This document shows positions 1-9,507 of a stretch of 64,000 bases of DNA, one piece after another. The notes under the pieces are model-generated. The model ran no database searches and was not told the origin of the DNA. It was given only the letters and a program-made list of their open reading frames with translations. How positions within the stretch are numbered: position 1 is the first letter of the stretch; every line of letters starts with the position of its first letter. Both the position numbers and the translations under genes were made by a program. The stretch is from Saprospiraceae bacterium (GTDB lineage Bacteria > Bacteroidota > Bacteroidia > Chitinophagales > Saprospiraceae): positions 62,001-126,000 of the forward strand of contig JANQQI010000022.1 of assembly GCA_028285085.1 (NCBI GenBank). Direction: 5' to 3'.

Positions 1-2
1 GT

Positions 3-1262
3 GGTACCGAAACGGTGACTTTTGATAACTTGAGTATTCAGGAGCAATTCATAGAGGAGTTCTTTTGGGAGTTCGAAATTGATGGCCAAACAGAAACCTT
101 TACGGATTGGGATCCCACGATCACTTTCCCGGGCTTAGGCACCTACCAAGGTGTTCTAGTCCTCAATCCGGGACTGACCTGTGGTGATACGGCCGATATC
201 TTTGTGAATGTCTTCCCGGATATTGAATCTGAGTTTGAATTTGAGTACGATACTTGTGTGGCCGGACCAGTAGTATTTACTGATTTGTCCTTTTCTGATG
301 CCGGACCAAACACCATCACCGATTGGGAATGGGATTTTGCCGGCGTTGGCTCATCAACCGAACAAAATCCGTCCTTTCAATTTATGAGCCCGGGGGACTT
401 GCCCGTATCGCTCACCGTGACGGATATCAATAATTGTGTTGAAACCGAAACGCAGATTATACCGTGGTATCCAGCTCCGGCGGTGATCATCGTCGAGCCA
501 AATTCGTTTATTGGTTGCGAACCAATGGAGGTATTTTTTAATAACCTATCCTTTCCGATTGATTCGACCTACGACATCGTCTGGACCTTTGGAGATGGCA
601 CCACGAGTAATGAAATTAGCCCGACCCATGTTTACGAGGAAGAAGGCATCTACGATATTTCGCTCGAAGTAACTTCACCTATCGGTTGCTTCGCTAGTGA
701 TGCATGGGACAATTGGATCACAGTTCGGCCGTCTCCGATTGCTGATTTTATTTATAGTCCGCAAGAGATCAGTAGTTTTGATCCTACGGTGACCTTCACA
801 GATCAATCCATCGAAGCGAGTGCCTGGTATTGGGACTTCGATAATGAAGCCTTTTCCCTGGAAACCGATCCGGTGTATACATTTCAGGATACCGGCTTAC
901 AGGTCGTGACCTTGATTGTGACCCACGAGAGTGGCTGCCAAGATACGATGATCCAATTGCTGGATGTCGTTCCGCGCGTGACTTACTTTTTGCCCAACGC
1001 CTTCACGCCGAATAGCGATGATCTCAACGACTTTTTTCTAGGGACGGGAAAACTTGAGGGCATGACCAATTTCGAGTTGTTGATCTGGAATCGTTGGGGC
1101 GAACTGGTATTCGAAACGCGTGATCCTACCGAAGGTTGGAACGGCCAAAAAAATAATAATGGTGTGGTCTCTCCGAATGGTGTCTATGTTTGTATTGTCC
1201 GTTACACTGGACCTCGTGGTCAAGACTTCCTACTTAAGGGCTACGCAACGCTTGTCCGCTGA
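3..1262 (+). CDS. PKD-repeat surface protein with T9SS type B (gliding-motility) C-terminal domain, 5' truncated
   Basis: The frame is open at the left edge (GGT ACC GAA ACG GTG...), so the gene begins outside the window; the GTG at 15 is internal by comparison with the two downstream paralogues. What remains is about four PKD-like beta-sandwich repeats (recurrent W-x-F-G-D-G, H-x-Y and L-x-V-T blocks) and a final ~90 residues starting FLPNAFTPNSDDLNDFF and containing WNRWGELVF, W-N-G and NGVY. That is the CHU_C / gliding-motility-associated C-terminal domain, the T9SS type B sorting signal. By alignment with its neighbours roughly 340 N-terminal residues are missing. It is probably an exported, surface-attached or secreted protein; ligand unknown. 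Confidence 0.88.
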   Translation, partial: GTETVTFDNLSIQEQFIEEFFWEFEIDGQTETFTDWDPTITFPGLGTYQGVLVLNPGLTCGDTADIFVNVFPDIESEFEFEYDTCVAGPVVFTDLSFSDAGPNTITDWEWDFAGVGSSTEQNPSFQFMSPGDLPVSLTVTDINNCVETETQIIPWYPAPAVIIVEPNSFIGCEPMEVFFNNLSFPIDSTYDIVWTFGDGTTSNEISPTHVYEEEGIYDISLEVTSPIGCFASDAWDNWITVRPSPIADFIYSPQEISSFDPTVTFTDQSIEASAWYWDFDNEAFSLETDPVYTFQDTGLQVVTLIVTHESGCQDTMIQLLDVVPRVTYFLPNAFTPNSDDLNDFFLGTGKLEGMTNFELLIWNRWGELVFETRDPTEGWNGQKNNNGVVSPNGVYVCIVRYTGPRGQDFLLKGYATLVR

Positions 1263-1610
1263 TGCGTTACATTCTCCTGCCAGCCTGTGCCTGCAGGATG
1301 ACATTTTTGTGGATTCTATTTCCAATGTCCCAGAATTCCCCTATCTTGAAAGTGCTTTCCCGCAGTTAAAATCAAGAAAGACCTTATTTCATAAAGCTAC
1401 CCTGATCTAAAGCCAGCTGGATTTAGCTTTATTGTGGTGTCTTTAACTATCCATTATTTAGAGGCACATTCTAAAGCAATATTTAGATCAGTAGTCTGAT
1501 TTATGGTTCAAAATGGTGGGAGAAAATTTTGTTTTACAAAACAAAATCGGATGTATTGCTTTTAAATTAAATCACAACTTGCATTAACGACCGAGCAAAT
1601 ACGACGTATC
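1263..1610. other. Intergenic region with two inverted repeats
   Basis: This 348-bp spacer between two tandem paralogues holds no convincing gene. It contains a nested hairpin at 1391-1432 (ATAAAGCTA pairing with TAGCTTTAT, with an inner CTAAAGCC/GGATTTAG stem) that could end transcription of the upstream gene, although no long T run follows. A perfect 10-bp inverted repeat lies at 1526-1547 (ATTTTGTTTT, 2-nt loop, AAAACAAAAT), about 65 bp before the next start, where a promoter or operator would be expected. Confidence 0.4.
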
Positions 1611-3866
1611 TTGGAAAATCATAACAAACTGAAACTAACGCTACTACTTGGGACACTATTGACCTTGCTGTCATATTATCCTCTCAATGCAGCTCACATC
1701 ATCGGCGGAGAAATGACTTATGTCTGCGATGGACCCGACGCGGCTAATCCTGGCAATAATTATTACGTCTTTACGATGAAAGTATACCGGGATTGTGCGG
1801 GAGGAGGAGCTTCCTTTGATTCTGCACCGGGGGCCTTTACAAACGGGACAGTATCCGTTTATCTCGGTAGCAGTATGGTTCCATTTATCCCCCAAATTAT
1901 ACTTCCTCCGCCAGTCATTACCGATATCGATCCTGATGAGAGTAATCCTTGTGTTCTGGTGCCGCCAAATGTTTGTGTAGAAGAGGGCATTTATGTGTTT
2001 GAATTGAGCTTGCCGGTGGACGCTGGTGAAACTTATCATGTCGTTTATCAGCGTTGCTGTCGAAATAACTCCATCACTAATATTTTTAGTCCGGGAGAAA
2101 GTGGAGCGACTTACACTGTAGATATTACGCCTACTGCACAATTGGAGTGTAATAATAGCCCCGTTTTCAATGAATTTCCACCGGTAGTGATTTGTGTCAA
2201 TGAACCTTTGGTTTTCGATCACTCTGCTACCGATAGCGATGGAGACCAATTAATCTATAGTTTTTGTAGCCCGCTTATGGGCGGAAGCACCACCAACGTA
2301 GCACCTAATCCAGATGAGCCACCCCCCTATGCCACAGTACAATTTATCCCGCCCGATTATAGTGCGCTTGCGCCGCTAGGGGGTGATCCTTTGGTGACGA
2401 TTGATCCTAGTACGGGTTTGATCACCGGAACACCCACCATACAGGGGCAATTTGTGGTGGGGATATGTGTACAGGAATTTCGGAACGGAGAGTTGATTAG
2501 TGAAATTCAACGTGATTTTCAATTCAATGTCGCATTCTGTGAACCTGTGATCAACGCCAATATCTCAGAGGGTATACAAGCTGGTGACTCGTTTACTTAT
2601 ACCAGTTGTGGCGATACCACCTTTACGTTTATTAATCAAAGTACCGACGAAAGTTTCATTGATAGCTATCTCTGGTCTTTTGATGTCAATACGACTAATC
2701 CACTGACTTTTGACTCACGAGATGTTACGATGACTTTTCCGGGGGCAGGTGCCTATTCTGGTACGATGATCGTCAATCCTGGTACGCAGTGTACAGATAC
2801 TGCAAATATCAATGTCTTTATCTCCGAGCCGATTGAAACGGATTTCATGTTTGAGTATGATACCTGTGTTGCCGGCCCGGTCACTTTTACCGATTTATCG
2901 GCTCAGGGAACCTTCCCATTGGAAGAATGGTTCTGGGAATTTGGCGATGGAGATACCTCTTCGGCCATCGATCCGATCCACGAATACGAAGAACCCGGCG
3001 ATTGGCCCGTTCAACTGACCGTCACTGATAGCCTGGGCTGTGTTGGTACGACACAAGGGATCGTCACTTGGTTTCCTGTACCTCCGGTAATTATCGTCGA
3101 ACCGAGTTCATTTGTAGGTTGCCCACCAGCAGAGTTGGAATTCCGCAATTTATCCACTCCGGTCGACTCTACTTATGATATTGTCTGGGATTTTGGTGAT
3201 GGGAATGGAACTACTGCCATTAGCCCGTTCCATGTATATACTGAACCCGGGCTTTACGATGTTTCGGTAGAGATTACCTCACCGATTGGTTGTTTTACGA
3301 GCCGAACGTTCCCACGTTGGATCGATATTGATTCTCTACCCATTGCGGATTTTGAATTCCCACCGGATGATTATTCCAATTTCAACCCTACCGTCACTTT
3401 TACGGATAAGTCAATTCGTGCGGTGGAGTGGGATTGGTTTTTTGATGAATACGGCAGTACGATTGCGCAAAACCCCGAGTTTACCTTCCCGGATACCGGG
3501 ATGATGGAGGTCGAACTGGTCGTAACCCACGTATACGGTTGTCAGGATTCGATCACTAAGATTGTGGATGTCGAACCCCAGATTACTTATTTTTTACCTA
3601 ATGCATTTACACCGAATGATGATTCCGTGAATGAGTTTTTCCGGGCGGCTGGTTTTTTCCGTGGTATTCGAGATTATGATCTAAAAATCGTTAGCCGCTG
3701 GGGAGAGATCGTTTTTGCGACCAGTAACCCTTCCGAAGGCTGGAACGGTAGGAAAGATAATGTCGGGAAACGTTTACCGAACGGTGTTTATCCCTATGTG
3801 ATTAATTTTGTGGGGCCGAGAGGCCAACCACACCAATATACCGGCTTTGCGACCTTGATTCGTTAG
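1611..3866 (+). CDS. PKD-repeat surface protein with T9SS type B C-terminal domain (second tandem paralogue)
   Basis: 751 residues. No ATG precedes the hydrophobic signal peptide, so the TTG at 1611 is taken as start; the signal runs about residues 7-27, ending ...SYYPLNA before AHIIGGEMTY. Next come an IGGE-containing N-terminal module common to large Bacteroidota surface proteins, a cadherin-like stretch (DSDGDQLIYSF, then GLITGTP), four PKD-type repeats (about 325-655) and a C-terminal FLPNAFTPNDDSVNEFF...WNGR...NGVYPY sorting domain. The whole protein is collinear with the genes on either side, so the cluster arose by tandem duplication. Expected fate is Sec export followed by T9SS translocation. 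Role unknown; adhesion or gliding is plausible from the family. Confidence 0.88.
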   Translation: MENHNKLKLTLLLGTLLTLLSYYPLNAAHIIGGEMTYVCDGPDAANPGNNYYVFTMKVYRDCAGGGASFDSAPGAFTNGTVSVYLGSSMVPFIPQIILPPPVITDIDPDESNPCVLVPPNVCVEEGIYVFELSLPVDAGETYHVVYQRCCRNNSITNIFSPGESGATYTVDITPTAQLECNNSPVFNEFPPVVICVNEPLVFDHSATDSDGDQLIYSFCSPLMGGSTTNVAPNPDEPPPYATVQFIPPDYSALAPLGGDPLVTIDPSTGLITGTPTIQGQFVVGICVQEFRNGELISEIQRDFQFNVAFCEPVINANISEGIQAGDSFTYTSCGDTTFTFINQSTDESFIDSYLWSFDVNTTNPLTFDSRDVTMTFPGAGAYSGTMIVNPGTQCTDTANINVFISEPIETDFMFEYDTCVAGPVTFTDLSAQGTFPLEEWFWEFGDGDTSSAIDPIHEYEEPGDWPVQLTVTDSLGCVGTTQGIVTWFPVPPVIIVEPSSFVGCPPAELEFRNLSTPVDSTYDIVWDFGDGNGTTAISPFHVYTEPGLYDVSVEITSPIGCFTSRTFPRWIDIDSLPIADFEFPPDDYSNFNPTVTFTDKSIRAVEWDWFFDEYGSTIAQNPEFTFPDTGMMEVELVVTHVYGCQDSITKIVDVEPQITYFLPNAFTPNDDSVNEFFRAAGFFRGIRDYDLKIVSRWGEIVFATSNPSEGWNGRKDNVGKRLPNGVYPYVINFVGPRGQPHQYTGFATLIR

Positions 3867-3958
3867 AGCAACGGTGAGACTGGTCATGGCCAATTGTCTC
3901 GCTACCAATTTTTGCAAAATCGGATATCTTGTATTATTCTGACAAGACGCGATCAACC

Positions 3959-6250
3959 ATGCTTATGCACGTCCGATCTCATACCAACTTTTTTAATACT
4001 TCTTTTTTTAAAAAAGTCATTATTCTACTGCTGCTCTTGAGCCAATCTGGGCTAGTTAGTGCGTATCACTTAATCGGTGGAGAGTTATACTATGAATGTT
4101 TAGGCCCCGACCCGAACAATCCTGGTAATCAGTTGTATCGGCTCATTCTAAAAATCTATCGGGACTGTGCAGGAGGCGGTCAGGATTTTGATTCTTTACC
4201 AAATGGCCCTGCGATAGGAACCGTGACGGTATATCGCGGCAATGATCCCACTCCTTTTATTACCACCATTGAGATTCCGGCACCCGATGTCATTTTTTTG
4301 GAACCTGATGCGGGGAACCCTTGCTTGGTCGTTCCCCCAAATTTATGCGTGCAGGAAGGCGTTTATGAGTTTGTCCAAAGCCTGCCGATTAGTGATGAGA
4401 GCTACTATATTACTTATCAGCGTTGCTGCCGTAATGCGACCATCAATAATATCTACGATGCATTTGAAACCGGTGCAACTTATACCATTGAGTTGACACC
4501 AACGGCTCAAGCGACCTGTAATAATAGTCCGACCTTCAACAACTTCCCGCCCATAGTCATTTGTGTTGGTCAAAATATAAATTTCGATCATTCGGCATTT
4601 GATGAAGAAGGTGATCAGCTCATTTATACTTTTTGTAGTCCACTCAAAGGGGGCGGGCTTTACGGTGGCGGCTTGGCGGGGGATGGCCTTTACCCAGACC
4701 CGGATTTACCACCACCTTACGAAGGGGTCGATTTTATTCTTCCGGATTACAATGAATTAGCACCGCTCGGCGGAAACCCTGTGGTGAGTATTGATCCACA
4801 AACAGGACTCATTACCGGGATTCCTGAGATACAGGGACAGTTCGTGGTTGGTATCTGTGTGGAGGAATATCGCAACGGGGAGCTCCTGAGTACAATACAA
4901 CGGGACTTTCAATTTAACGTCGCTTATTGCGAGCCGGTGGTTGTAGCCGATTTGATCGGTGAACCGATCGATGACCTCTACACTTACGAAAGCTGTGGAG
5001 AAACAAGTTTTTTTATCGAAAACCTCAGTTACCAACAGCAATTCATTGAATCTTATCTCTGGGAAATTCAGGTGAACGGCCAAACGCAAACCTTTGATAG
5101 CCCGGATTTAAATATTGACTTTCCGGGGCCGGGCTATTATCCCGGGCAGTTAATCATTAACCCTAATACCCAATGTACGGATACCGCAAAGATGGCTTTT
5201 AATGTGGCCGCCCCACCGGTAGCGGATTTTAGCTTTGAATATGACACTTGTGTAATCGAGCCGGTTATATTCACTGACTTGAGTCAACCGGGCACCTATC
5301 CCATAAATGACTGGCAATGGCAGTTTGGTGACAGCCGGGATACTAGCCTTGTCTCACCTGACCACTTGTACGCCGAGCCAGGGGATTATAGCATCCAGTT
5401 ACTCGTTACCGATGAAGTGGGGTGCGTAGATTCTCTGTCTCAAATGCTGAGCTGGTATCCGGCGCCGCCTTTGATTGTCGTGGAGCCAAGCAGTTTTTTG
5501 GGCTGCCCACCGGTAGATATCTATTTCAATAATCTGACGGCCCCCATTGATGAGACCTACGAAATTATTTGGGACTTTGGTGACGGTGGTGTTTCCGATG
5601 CCATTAGTCCGAGTTATACTTACACCGCGCCGGGGACCTATTCGATTGAATTAGAAATTACTTCACCCATAGGTTGTACCATCGAGCGTAGTTATCCAAA
5701 TTGGATTTTTGTAGATTCATTACCGGTAGCGGATTTTGACTTTCCGAGGATGCCCTTTTCTAATTTTGAACCCACGGTTGCTTTTCAGGATGCATCCGTT
5801 CGTGCGGTGGAGTGGGACTGGCGCTTTGGGGATTTTGGTAGCTCCATTATACAAAATCCCGAATATACTTTCCCGGATACCGGTGAAGTGGAAGTCGAAC
5901 TGATCGTGACCCATCTCTACGGTTGCCACGATACATTGGTACAACGGATTGATATTGAACCGCTCATCACTTATTACCTACCTAATGCCTTTACCCCAAA
6001 TGGCGATGGGAATAATGAATTTTTCGGTGCGGCGGGATTTTTCCGTGGGATTCGCAACTATGAAATGGTCATCTTCAACCGCTGGGGAGAGGTCGTTTTT
6101 TCGAGCCAATCACCGGAAGAGGCCTGGAATGGCCGTAAGGAAAACAGTGGAACCTTGGCGCCTAACGGGGTTTACCCTTACGTGGTGAATTTTGATGGCC
6201 CGCGAGGACAACCTCACCAATACCGAGGTTTTGTGACTTTGCTTAAGTAG
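3959..6250 (+). CDS. PKD-repeat surface protein with T9SS type B C-terminal domain (third tandem paralogue)
   Basis: 763 residues from the ATG at 3959; an upstream in-frame TTG at 3929 would only add an unlikely charged extension before the signal peptide. The signal has basic residues, then KKVIILLLLLSQSGLVSA, then YHLIGGELYYEC, matching the start of the previous paralogue. Domain order is the same: IGGE module, cadherin-like DEEGDQLIYTF and GLITGIP blocks, PKD repeats, then YLPNAFTPNGDGNNEFF...WNGR...NGVYPY as T9SS type B sorting domain. A glycine-rich insertion (around 235-250) is absent from its neighbour. It lies 92 bp after the second paralogue with no obvious terminator between, so co-transcription is possible. 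Confidence 0.88.
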   Translation: MLMHVRSHTNFFNTSFFKKVIILLLLLSQSGLVSAYHLIGGELYYECLGPDPNNPGNQLYRLILKIYRDCAGGGQDFDSLPNGPAIGTVTVYRGNDPTPFITTIEIPAPDVIFLEPDAGNPCLVVPPNLCVQEGVYEFVQSLPISDESYYITYQRCCRNATINNIYDAFETGATYTIELTPTAQATCNNSPTFNNFPPIVICVGQNINFDHSAFDEEGDQLIYTFCSPLKGGGLYGGGLAGDGLYPDPDLPPPYEGVDFILPDYNELAPLGGNPVVSIDPQTGLITGIPEIQGQFVVGICVEEYRNGELLSTIQRDFQFNVAYCEPVVVADLIGEPIDDLYTYESCGETSFFIENLSYQQQFIESYLWEIQVNGQTQTFDSPDLNIDFPGPGYYPGQLIINPNTQCTDTAKMAFNVAAPPVADFSFEYDTCVIEPVIFTDLSQPGTYPINDWQWQFGDSRDTSLVSPDHLYAEPGDYSIQLLVTDEVGCVDSLSQMLSWYPAPPLIVVEPSSFLGCPPVDIYFNNLTAPIDETYEIIWDFGDGGVSDAISPSYTYTAPGTYSIELEITSPIGCTIERSYPNWIFVDSLPVADFDFPRMPFSNFEPTVAFQDASVRAVEWDWRFGDFGSSIIQNPEYTFPDTGEVEVELIVTHLYGCHDTLVQRIDIEPLITYYLPNAFTPNGDGNNEFFGAAGFFRGIRNYEMVIFNRWGEVVFSSQSPEEAWNGRKENSGTLAPNGVYPYVVNFDGPRGQPHQYRGFVTLLK

Positions 6251-6372
6251 AAAGACATCAGAATTAAGCCTATTATTGGCTTAAGGTACTGATTATCAGA
6301 GTTGTAATGGGGCTTAAAAGTATTGCTTTCAAATAGTCATATTTTTTTCGGATTTTTATAAAAATAAATCCA

Positions 6373-6380
6373 TATCTTTG
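6373..6380 (+). promoter_or_regulatory. Bacteroidota-type -7 box for rplS
   Basis: TATCTTTG matches the Bacteroidota sigma-ABfr -7 consensus TAnnTTTG exactly, 44 bp before the rplS ATG, in an A/T-rich stretch. The -33 element is poor: only a T-rich tract is present 19-24 bp upstream. Confidence 0.6.
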
Positions 6381-6423
6381 CAGTCCAATTTTAAATCGTT
6401 ATTAACACAAAATTTAAGAAGAG

Positions 6424-6783
6424 ATGGACGCGATTAAATATGTACAGGATATGTACACCAGAAATGACCATCCAAGCTTTCGCCCGGGCGATAACGTAGT
6501 CGTGAACTACAAGATCGTGGAAGGACAGAAAGAAAGAATCCAGGCTTTCCGTGGTGATGTGATCCAAATCAAAGGATCAGGTTCTACCAAAACCTTTACC
6601 GTACGAAAAATGTCGAACGGTGTTGGGGTTGAGCGTATTTTTCCATTCAACGCTCCCGGTATTGTGGATATCAAAGTATTGAAACGCGGTAAAGTAAGAC
6701 GCGCAAAATTATATTACCTACGTGATCTCGTTGGTAAGAAAGCGCGCATCAAAGAACGCAAATTCATCAAATCAGATGCATAA
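6424..6783 (+). CDS. rplS: 50S ribosomal protein L19
   Basis: 119 residues, normal length for bL19, which sits at the 30S-50S interface. Family blocks are visible: [16 protein letters not shown] near residue 20, [31 protein letters not shown], and [23 protein letters not shown] near the end. The ATG at 6424 follows AAGAAGAG as ribosome-binding region. It is a single-gene unit with its own promoter and a strong terminator immediately after the stop, rather than in the rpsP-rimM-trmD-rplS arrangement of many bacteria. Confidence 0.98.
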   Translation: MDAIKYVQDMYTRNDHPSFRPGDNVVVNYKIVEGQKERIQAFRGDVIQIKGSGSTKTFTVRKMSNGVGVERIFPFNAPGIVDIKVLKRGKVRRAKLYYLRDLVGKKARIKERKFIKSDA

Positions 6784-6818
6784 AAAAAAGCCTCATCGCA
6801 CCACGATGAGGCTTTTTT
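6784..6818. terminator. Bidirectional intrinsic terminator between rplS and the M1 peptidase gene
   Basis: Perfect stem GCCTCATCG / CGATGAGGC (6790-6798 with 6804-6812, 5-nt loop), flanked by A6 on the left and T6 on the right, so it can work on both strands for the convergent genes. Confidence 0.92.
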
Positions 6819-6838
6819 CTTGTCCTTTCCTTCCTATT

Positions 6839-8521
6839 CTACCCTTTATCCATTTTTTCAACATCAATCAACATTAACTCCGTCGCCACCTTGAAGTTTT
6901 GCTCACCTACCTTGGGCAAGCGATAAGCGGTCCATTCCGTAGTACAGCTTACCAAGCGATAATCTTCGGCGGTACCGAGCATGACTGGCATGTTGAATTC
7001 CGGGATAGTTCTTGCCCAACGACATTTGACAATCCATTGGTCGTCCGTACTGTCCACGGTGTATTCTAATTTGGGAATCTGCGGAAATTGCAGGTATTGT
7101 CGGAAAAAGGCGTCGATGAAATCGCGATCGCTCTTGGCTTTGACAAAGTCAATGAAATCTTGCGTGCGAACGGTAGAGATTGCATGTTTTTGATAGAAGG
7201 ATTTTAAAATATCAAACCACAACTCATCATCTCCCAGACTATGACGTAGAGTGTGCAGCATCCAGGATCCCTTGAAATAATGATCGCTGCCCTGCCAATC
7301 TTCCCAATTCACATTCATGGGGCCGAGGATAGGTTCTTGATTTTTAATATAAACCCGGTTGCGGAAAGCGGCCAGATAGCGAACCGCGTCTTCGTAGCCG
7401 GAGGCGCATTCTACGTAGAGTGCTTCCATATAAGTCGTGAAAGACTCATTGATCCACATTTCGGCCAAATCCTGGCAGCCGACACTGTTCCCAAAGTATT
7501 CGTGCCCGGTTTCGTGAACGATGATATAATCCCAGTCCATATCACGCGGGATCATCCCGCCAAGATAACCGCGTAAGTAGCGATTACCGTACGCGATAGC
7601 ACTTTGGTGCTCCATGCCGAGGTAAGGCGTTTCCACCAGCGCGTAGCCATCATTCCAAAAGGGATACTTGTCGAAATAGTGTTCAAAACATTGCAGCACA
7701 CCTGGTACTTGCTCGAAATGCTTTTTGGCTTTACTTAGATTATCGCGTAGCACATAATAATCGAGCGGTAATTTCGAGCCATCATCGACCTGCAAGGTAT
7801 CCGAGAAATGGGCGTAATCCGCAATATTGACGGTAACGTTATAATTATTGATTGGATAAGATACCCACCAATCAAAACGCTGGAATCCGTTGTCCAATGG
7901 GACGACTTGCTGCAAATTCCCGTTAGCCACACAGGTTAAACCTTCGGGGACGGCCACCCGGATGGCCATACTATCCGGCTCGTCACTAAGGTGATCCTTA
8001 TTGGGCCACCAAAGACTAGCACCATCTCCTTCACAAGCCACACCGACCCAGTGTTGGCCACGCGAATCTTTTTGCCACACAAAGCCGCCATCCCAGGGCG
8101 GTTTAATAGCTTCGGTCGGTTGCCCGGCGTAATAAACGCGAAATTGCCCTCGACTACCGGCCACTTGCTTCGGAAAATCAATAAAGACGGCCTGATGGAT
8201 ACGCTCGTAGGCCAAGGTTTGTCCCTGATATTCGATGCGTTGGATCGTCATGTTTTCGTACAGATCAATCTGTAAACGCTTGAAATCCAACAAGCTTTGA
8301 TAATGAATATCTACGAAACCTTCGATGAAACGACGAGCTGGATCAATGGTGAGCTCCAATTCATAAAAAGTAACATCGTAGCAAGTGCGCTCCAGGCGTA
8401 ATTGCCCGCGCAAGCTATCCGCTTTGGTAAAATGATAATGTTGGTAAAAATCTTCCTGGGCCATTCCCATCAAGGTACTCAACCCGAAAAGCAAGCAAAA
8501 TAGTAGTCGTTTATTGGTCAT
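6839..8521 (-). CDS. M1 family zinc metallopeptidase (aminopeptidase N-like), exported
   Basis: 560 residues with an N-terminal signal (KRLLFCLLFGLSTLMGMAQ). The gluzincin zinc site is complete: HETGHEYFG (His336, Glu337, His340), followed after 18 residues by the third ligand in NESFTTYMEAL. The exopeptidase motif usually written GAMEN reads LGMEHQSA here, as in several bacterial M1 proteins. The N-terminal half is the usual beta-saddle domain. The protein is shorter than E. coli PepN (870 aa) and lacks the large C-terminal helical domain, resembling compact Bacteroidota M1 proteins. Its start overlaps the end of the upstream SDR gene by 11 bp, so the two are probably translated from one mRNA. 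Likely role: trimming peptides in the periplasm. Confidence 0.93.
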   Translation of the reverse strand: MTNKRLLFCLLFGLSTLMGMAQEDFYQHYHFTKADSLRGQLRLERTCYDVTFYELELTIDPARRFIEGFVDIHYQSLLDFKRLQIDLYENMTIQRIEYQGQTLAYERIHQAVFIDFPKQVAGSRGQFRVYYAGQPTEAIKPPWDGGFVWQKDSRGQHWVGVACEGDGASLWWPNKDHLSDEPDSMAIRVAVPEGLTCVANGNLQQVVPLDNGFQRFDWWVSYPINNYNVTVNIADYAHFSDTLQVDDGSKLPLDYYVLRDNLSKAKKHFEQVPGVLQCFEHYFDKYPFWNDGYALVETPYLGMEHQSAIAYGNRYLRGYLGGMIPRDMDWDYIIVHETGHEYFGNSVGCQDLAEMWINESFTTYMEALYVECASGYEDAVRYLAAFRNRVYIKNQEPILGPMNVNWEDWQGSDHYFKGSWMLHTLRHSLGDDELWFDILKSFYQKHAISTVRTQDFIDFVKAKSDRDFIDAFFRQYLQFPQIPKLEYTVDSTDDQWIVKCRWARTIPEFNMPVMLGTAEDYRLVSCTTEWTAYRLPKVGEQNFKVATELMLIDVEKMDKG

Positions 8522-9380
8522 TGGCAGCGCGTCCTAGAGTCTTTTTAGCAGAGACATACATTAAATAATCGATCAGACGATCTGGGACCAGATATTTCAA
8601 AATGACAAATAGCCACTTTGCTCTGGCTATGATATAACGTGCACGAGGCGACGGGTGTTGGGCAATCCGTAATATTTTTTGTGAAACCCGCTCGACGGGA
8701 ATGGCTTTGGCTTCCGTAGATTTAGTTCGACTGACGTGAGCCGCAATAAGTGGCTCATAGAAAGTCCCGGTGTAAGGTTTGACCTCTGCCAAGGTCTTAT
8801 CCCAGATAGGAGTCTTGACCGGGCCGGGCTCTACCACCACGACTTTGATACCAAAATGCACCAACTCTCGGCGGAGTCCATCCGATAGACTTTCGAGTGC
8901 AAATTTTGACATGCAGTAGGGCCCCAATAATGGAGAAGTGAAAAGCCCGGCAACTGAGCTGACGTTGATGATTTTGCCAGGAGGGAAAGGGCTATTCGGC
9001 GCAGCGCCCAGCAAAGGAAGCAAAGCCTGCGTAACCCGTAATACGCCCATCACATTGACCTCAAATTGATATTGCACTTCCTCAACCGGAATATGCTGCA
9101 ACGGCCCCGTTACGGCTAATCCGGCATTGTTGACTAGGAGACTTAAGCCATGCGTACCCACGGTGGCTTCTACTGTCTTTATGCTATCTTGGATCGCTTT
9201 TTCATCACAAACATCAAACTGCAAGGGAATACAGTCCGCTCCAAAATCCTGCTTTAGGCGTTCGGCATCTTTGGCTTTGCGGACACTTCCAAAAACTGTG
9301 TATCCAGCGCCAAGTAAGTCACGTACTGTAGCATAACCAATACCGGTAGATGCACCGGTGACAAGGGCAAATTTTTTCAT
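8511..9380 (-). CDS. Short-chain dehydrogenase/reductase (SDR) family oxidoreductase
   Basis: 289 residues from the ATG at 9380, placed just before the Rossmann strand KKFALVTGASTGIGYATV; a longer frame upstream adds residues with no family match. Classical SDR motifs are all present: TGASTGIG cofactor site, LVNNAG, NVSSVAG with the catalytic Ser, YCMSK with Tyr and Lys, and VEPGPVKTP. The basic residues after the first strand (SVRKAKD) suggest NADP(H), as inferred from the family. Substrate cannot be told. It is the first gene of a two-gene minus-strand unit with the M1 peptidase and is divergent from the metallophosphoesterase gene. Confidence 0.9.
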   Translation of the reverse strand: MKKFALVTGASTGIGYATVRDLLGAGYTVFGSVRKAKDAERLKQDFGADCIPLQFDVCDEKAIQDSIKTVEATVGTHGLSLLVNNAGLAVTGPLQHIPVEEVQYQFEVNVMGVLRVTQALLPLLGAAPNSPFPPGKIINVSSVAGLFTSPLLGPYCMSKFALESLSDGLRRELVHFGIKVVVVEPGPVKTPIWDKTLAEVKPYTGTFYEPLIAAHVSRTKSTEAKAIPVERVSQKILRIAQHPSPRARYIIARAKWLFVILKYLVPDRLIDYLMYVSAKKTLGRAANDQ

Positions 9381-9507
9381 CTCAGTCGATTTTGCTCCAA
9401 AGCTAAACAAAATTCTTTTCGAAGCGACTTTAGAACAAAAAAGGGCTTTGCGACCTTTGAGTGTATGAATCCTATTACTGAGCAATAAAAGTATTCATCT
9501 TATACCT

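Noticed and set aside
8511-9485. Longer SDR reading from 9485
   Set aside because: The extra 35 residues precede the Rossmann strand without family match; the ATG at 9380 gives the standard SDR N-terminus.
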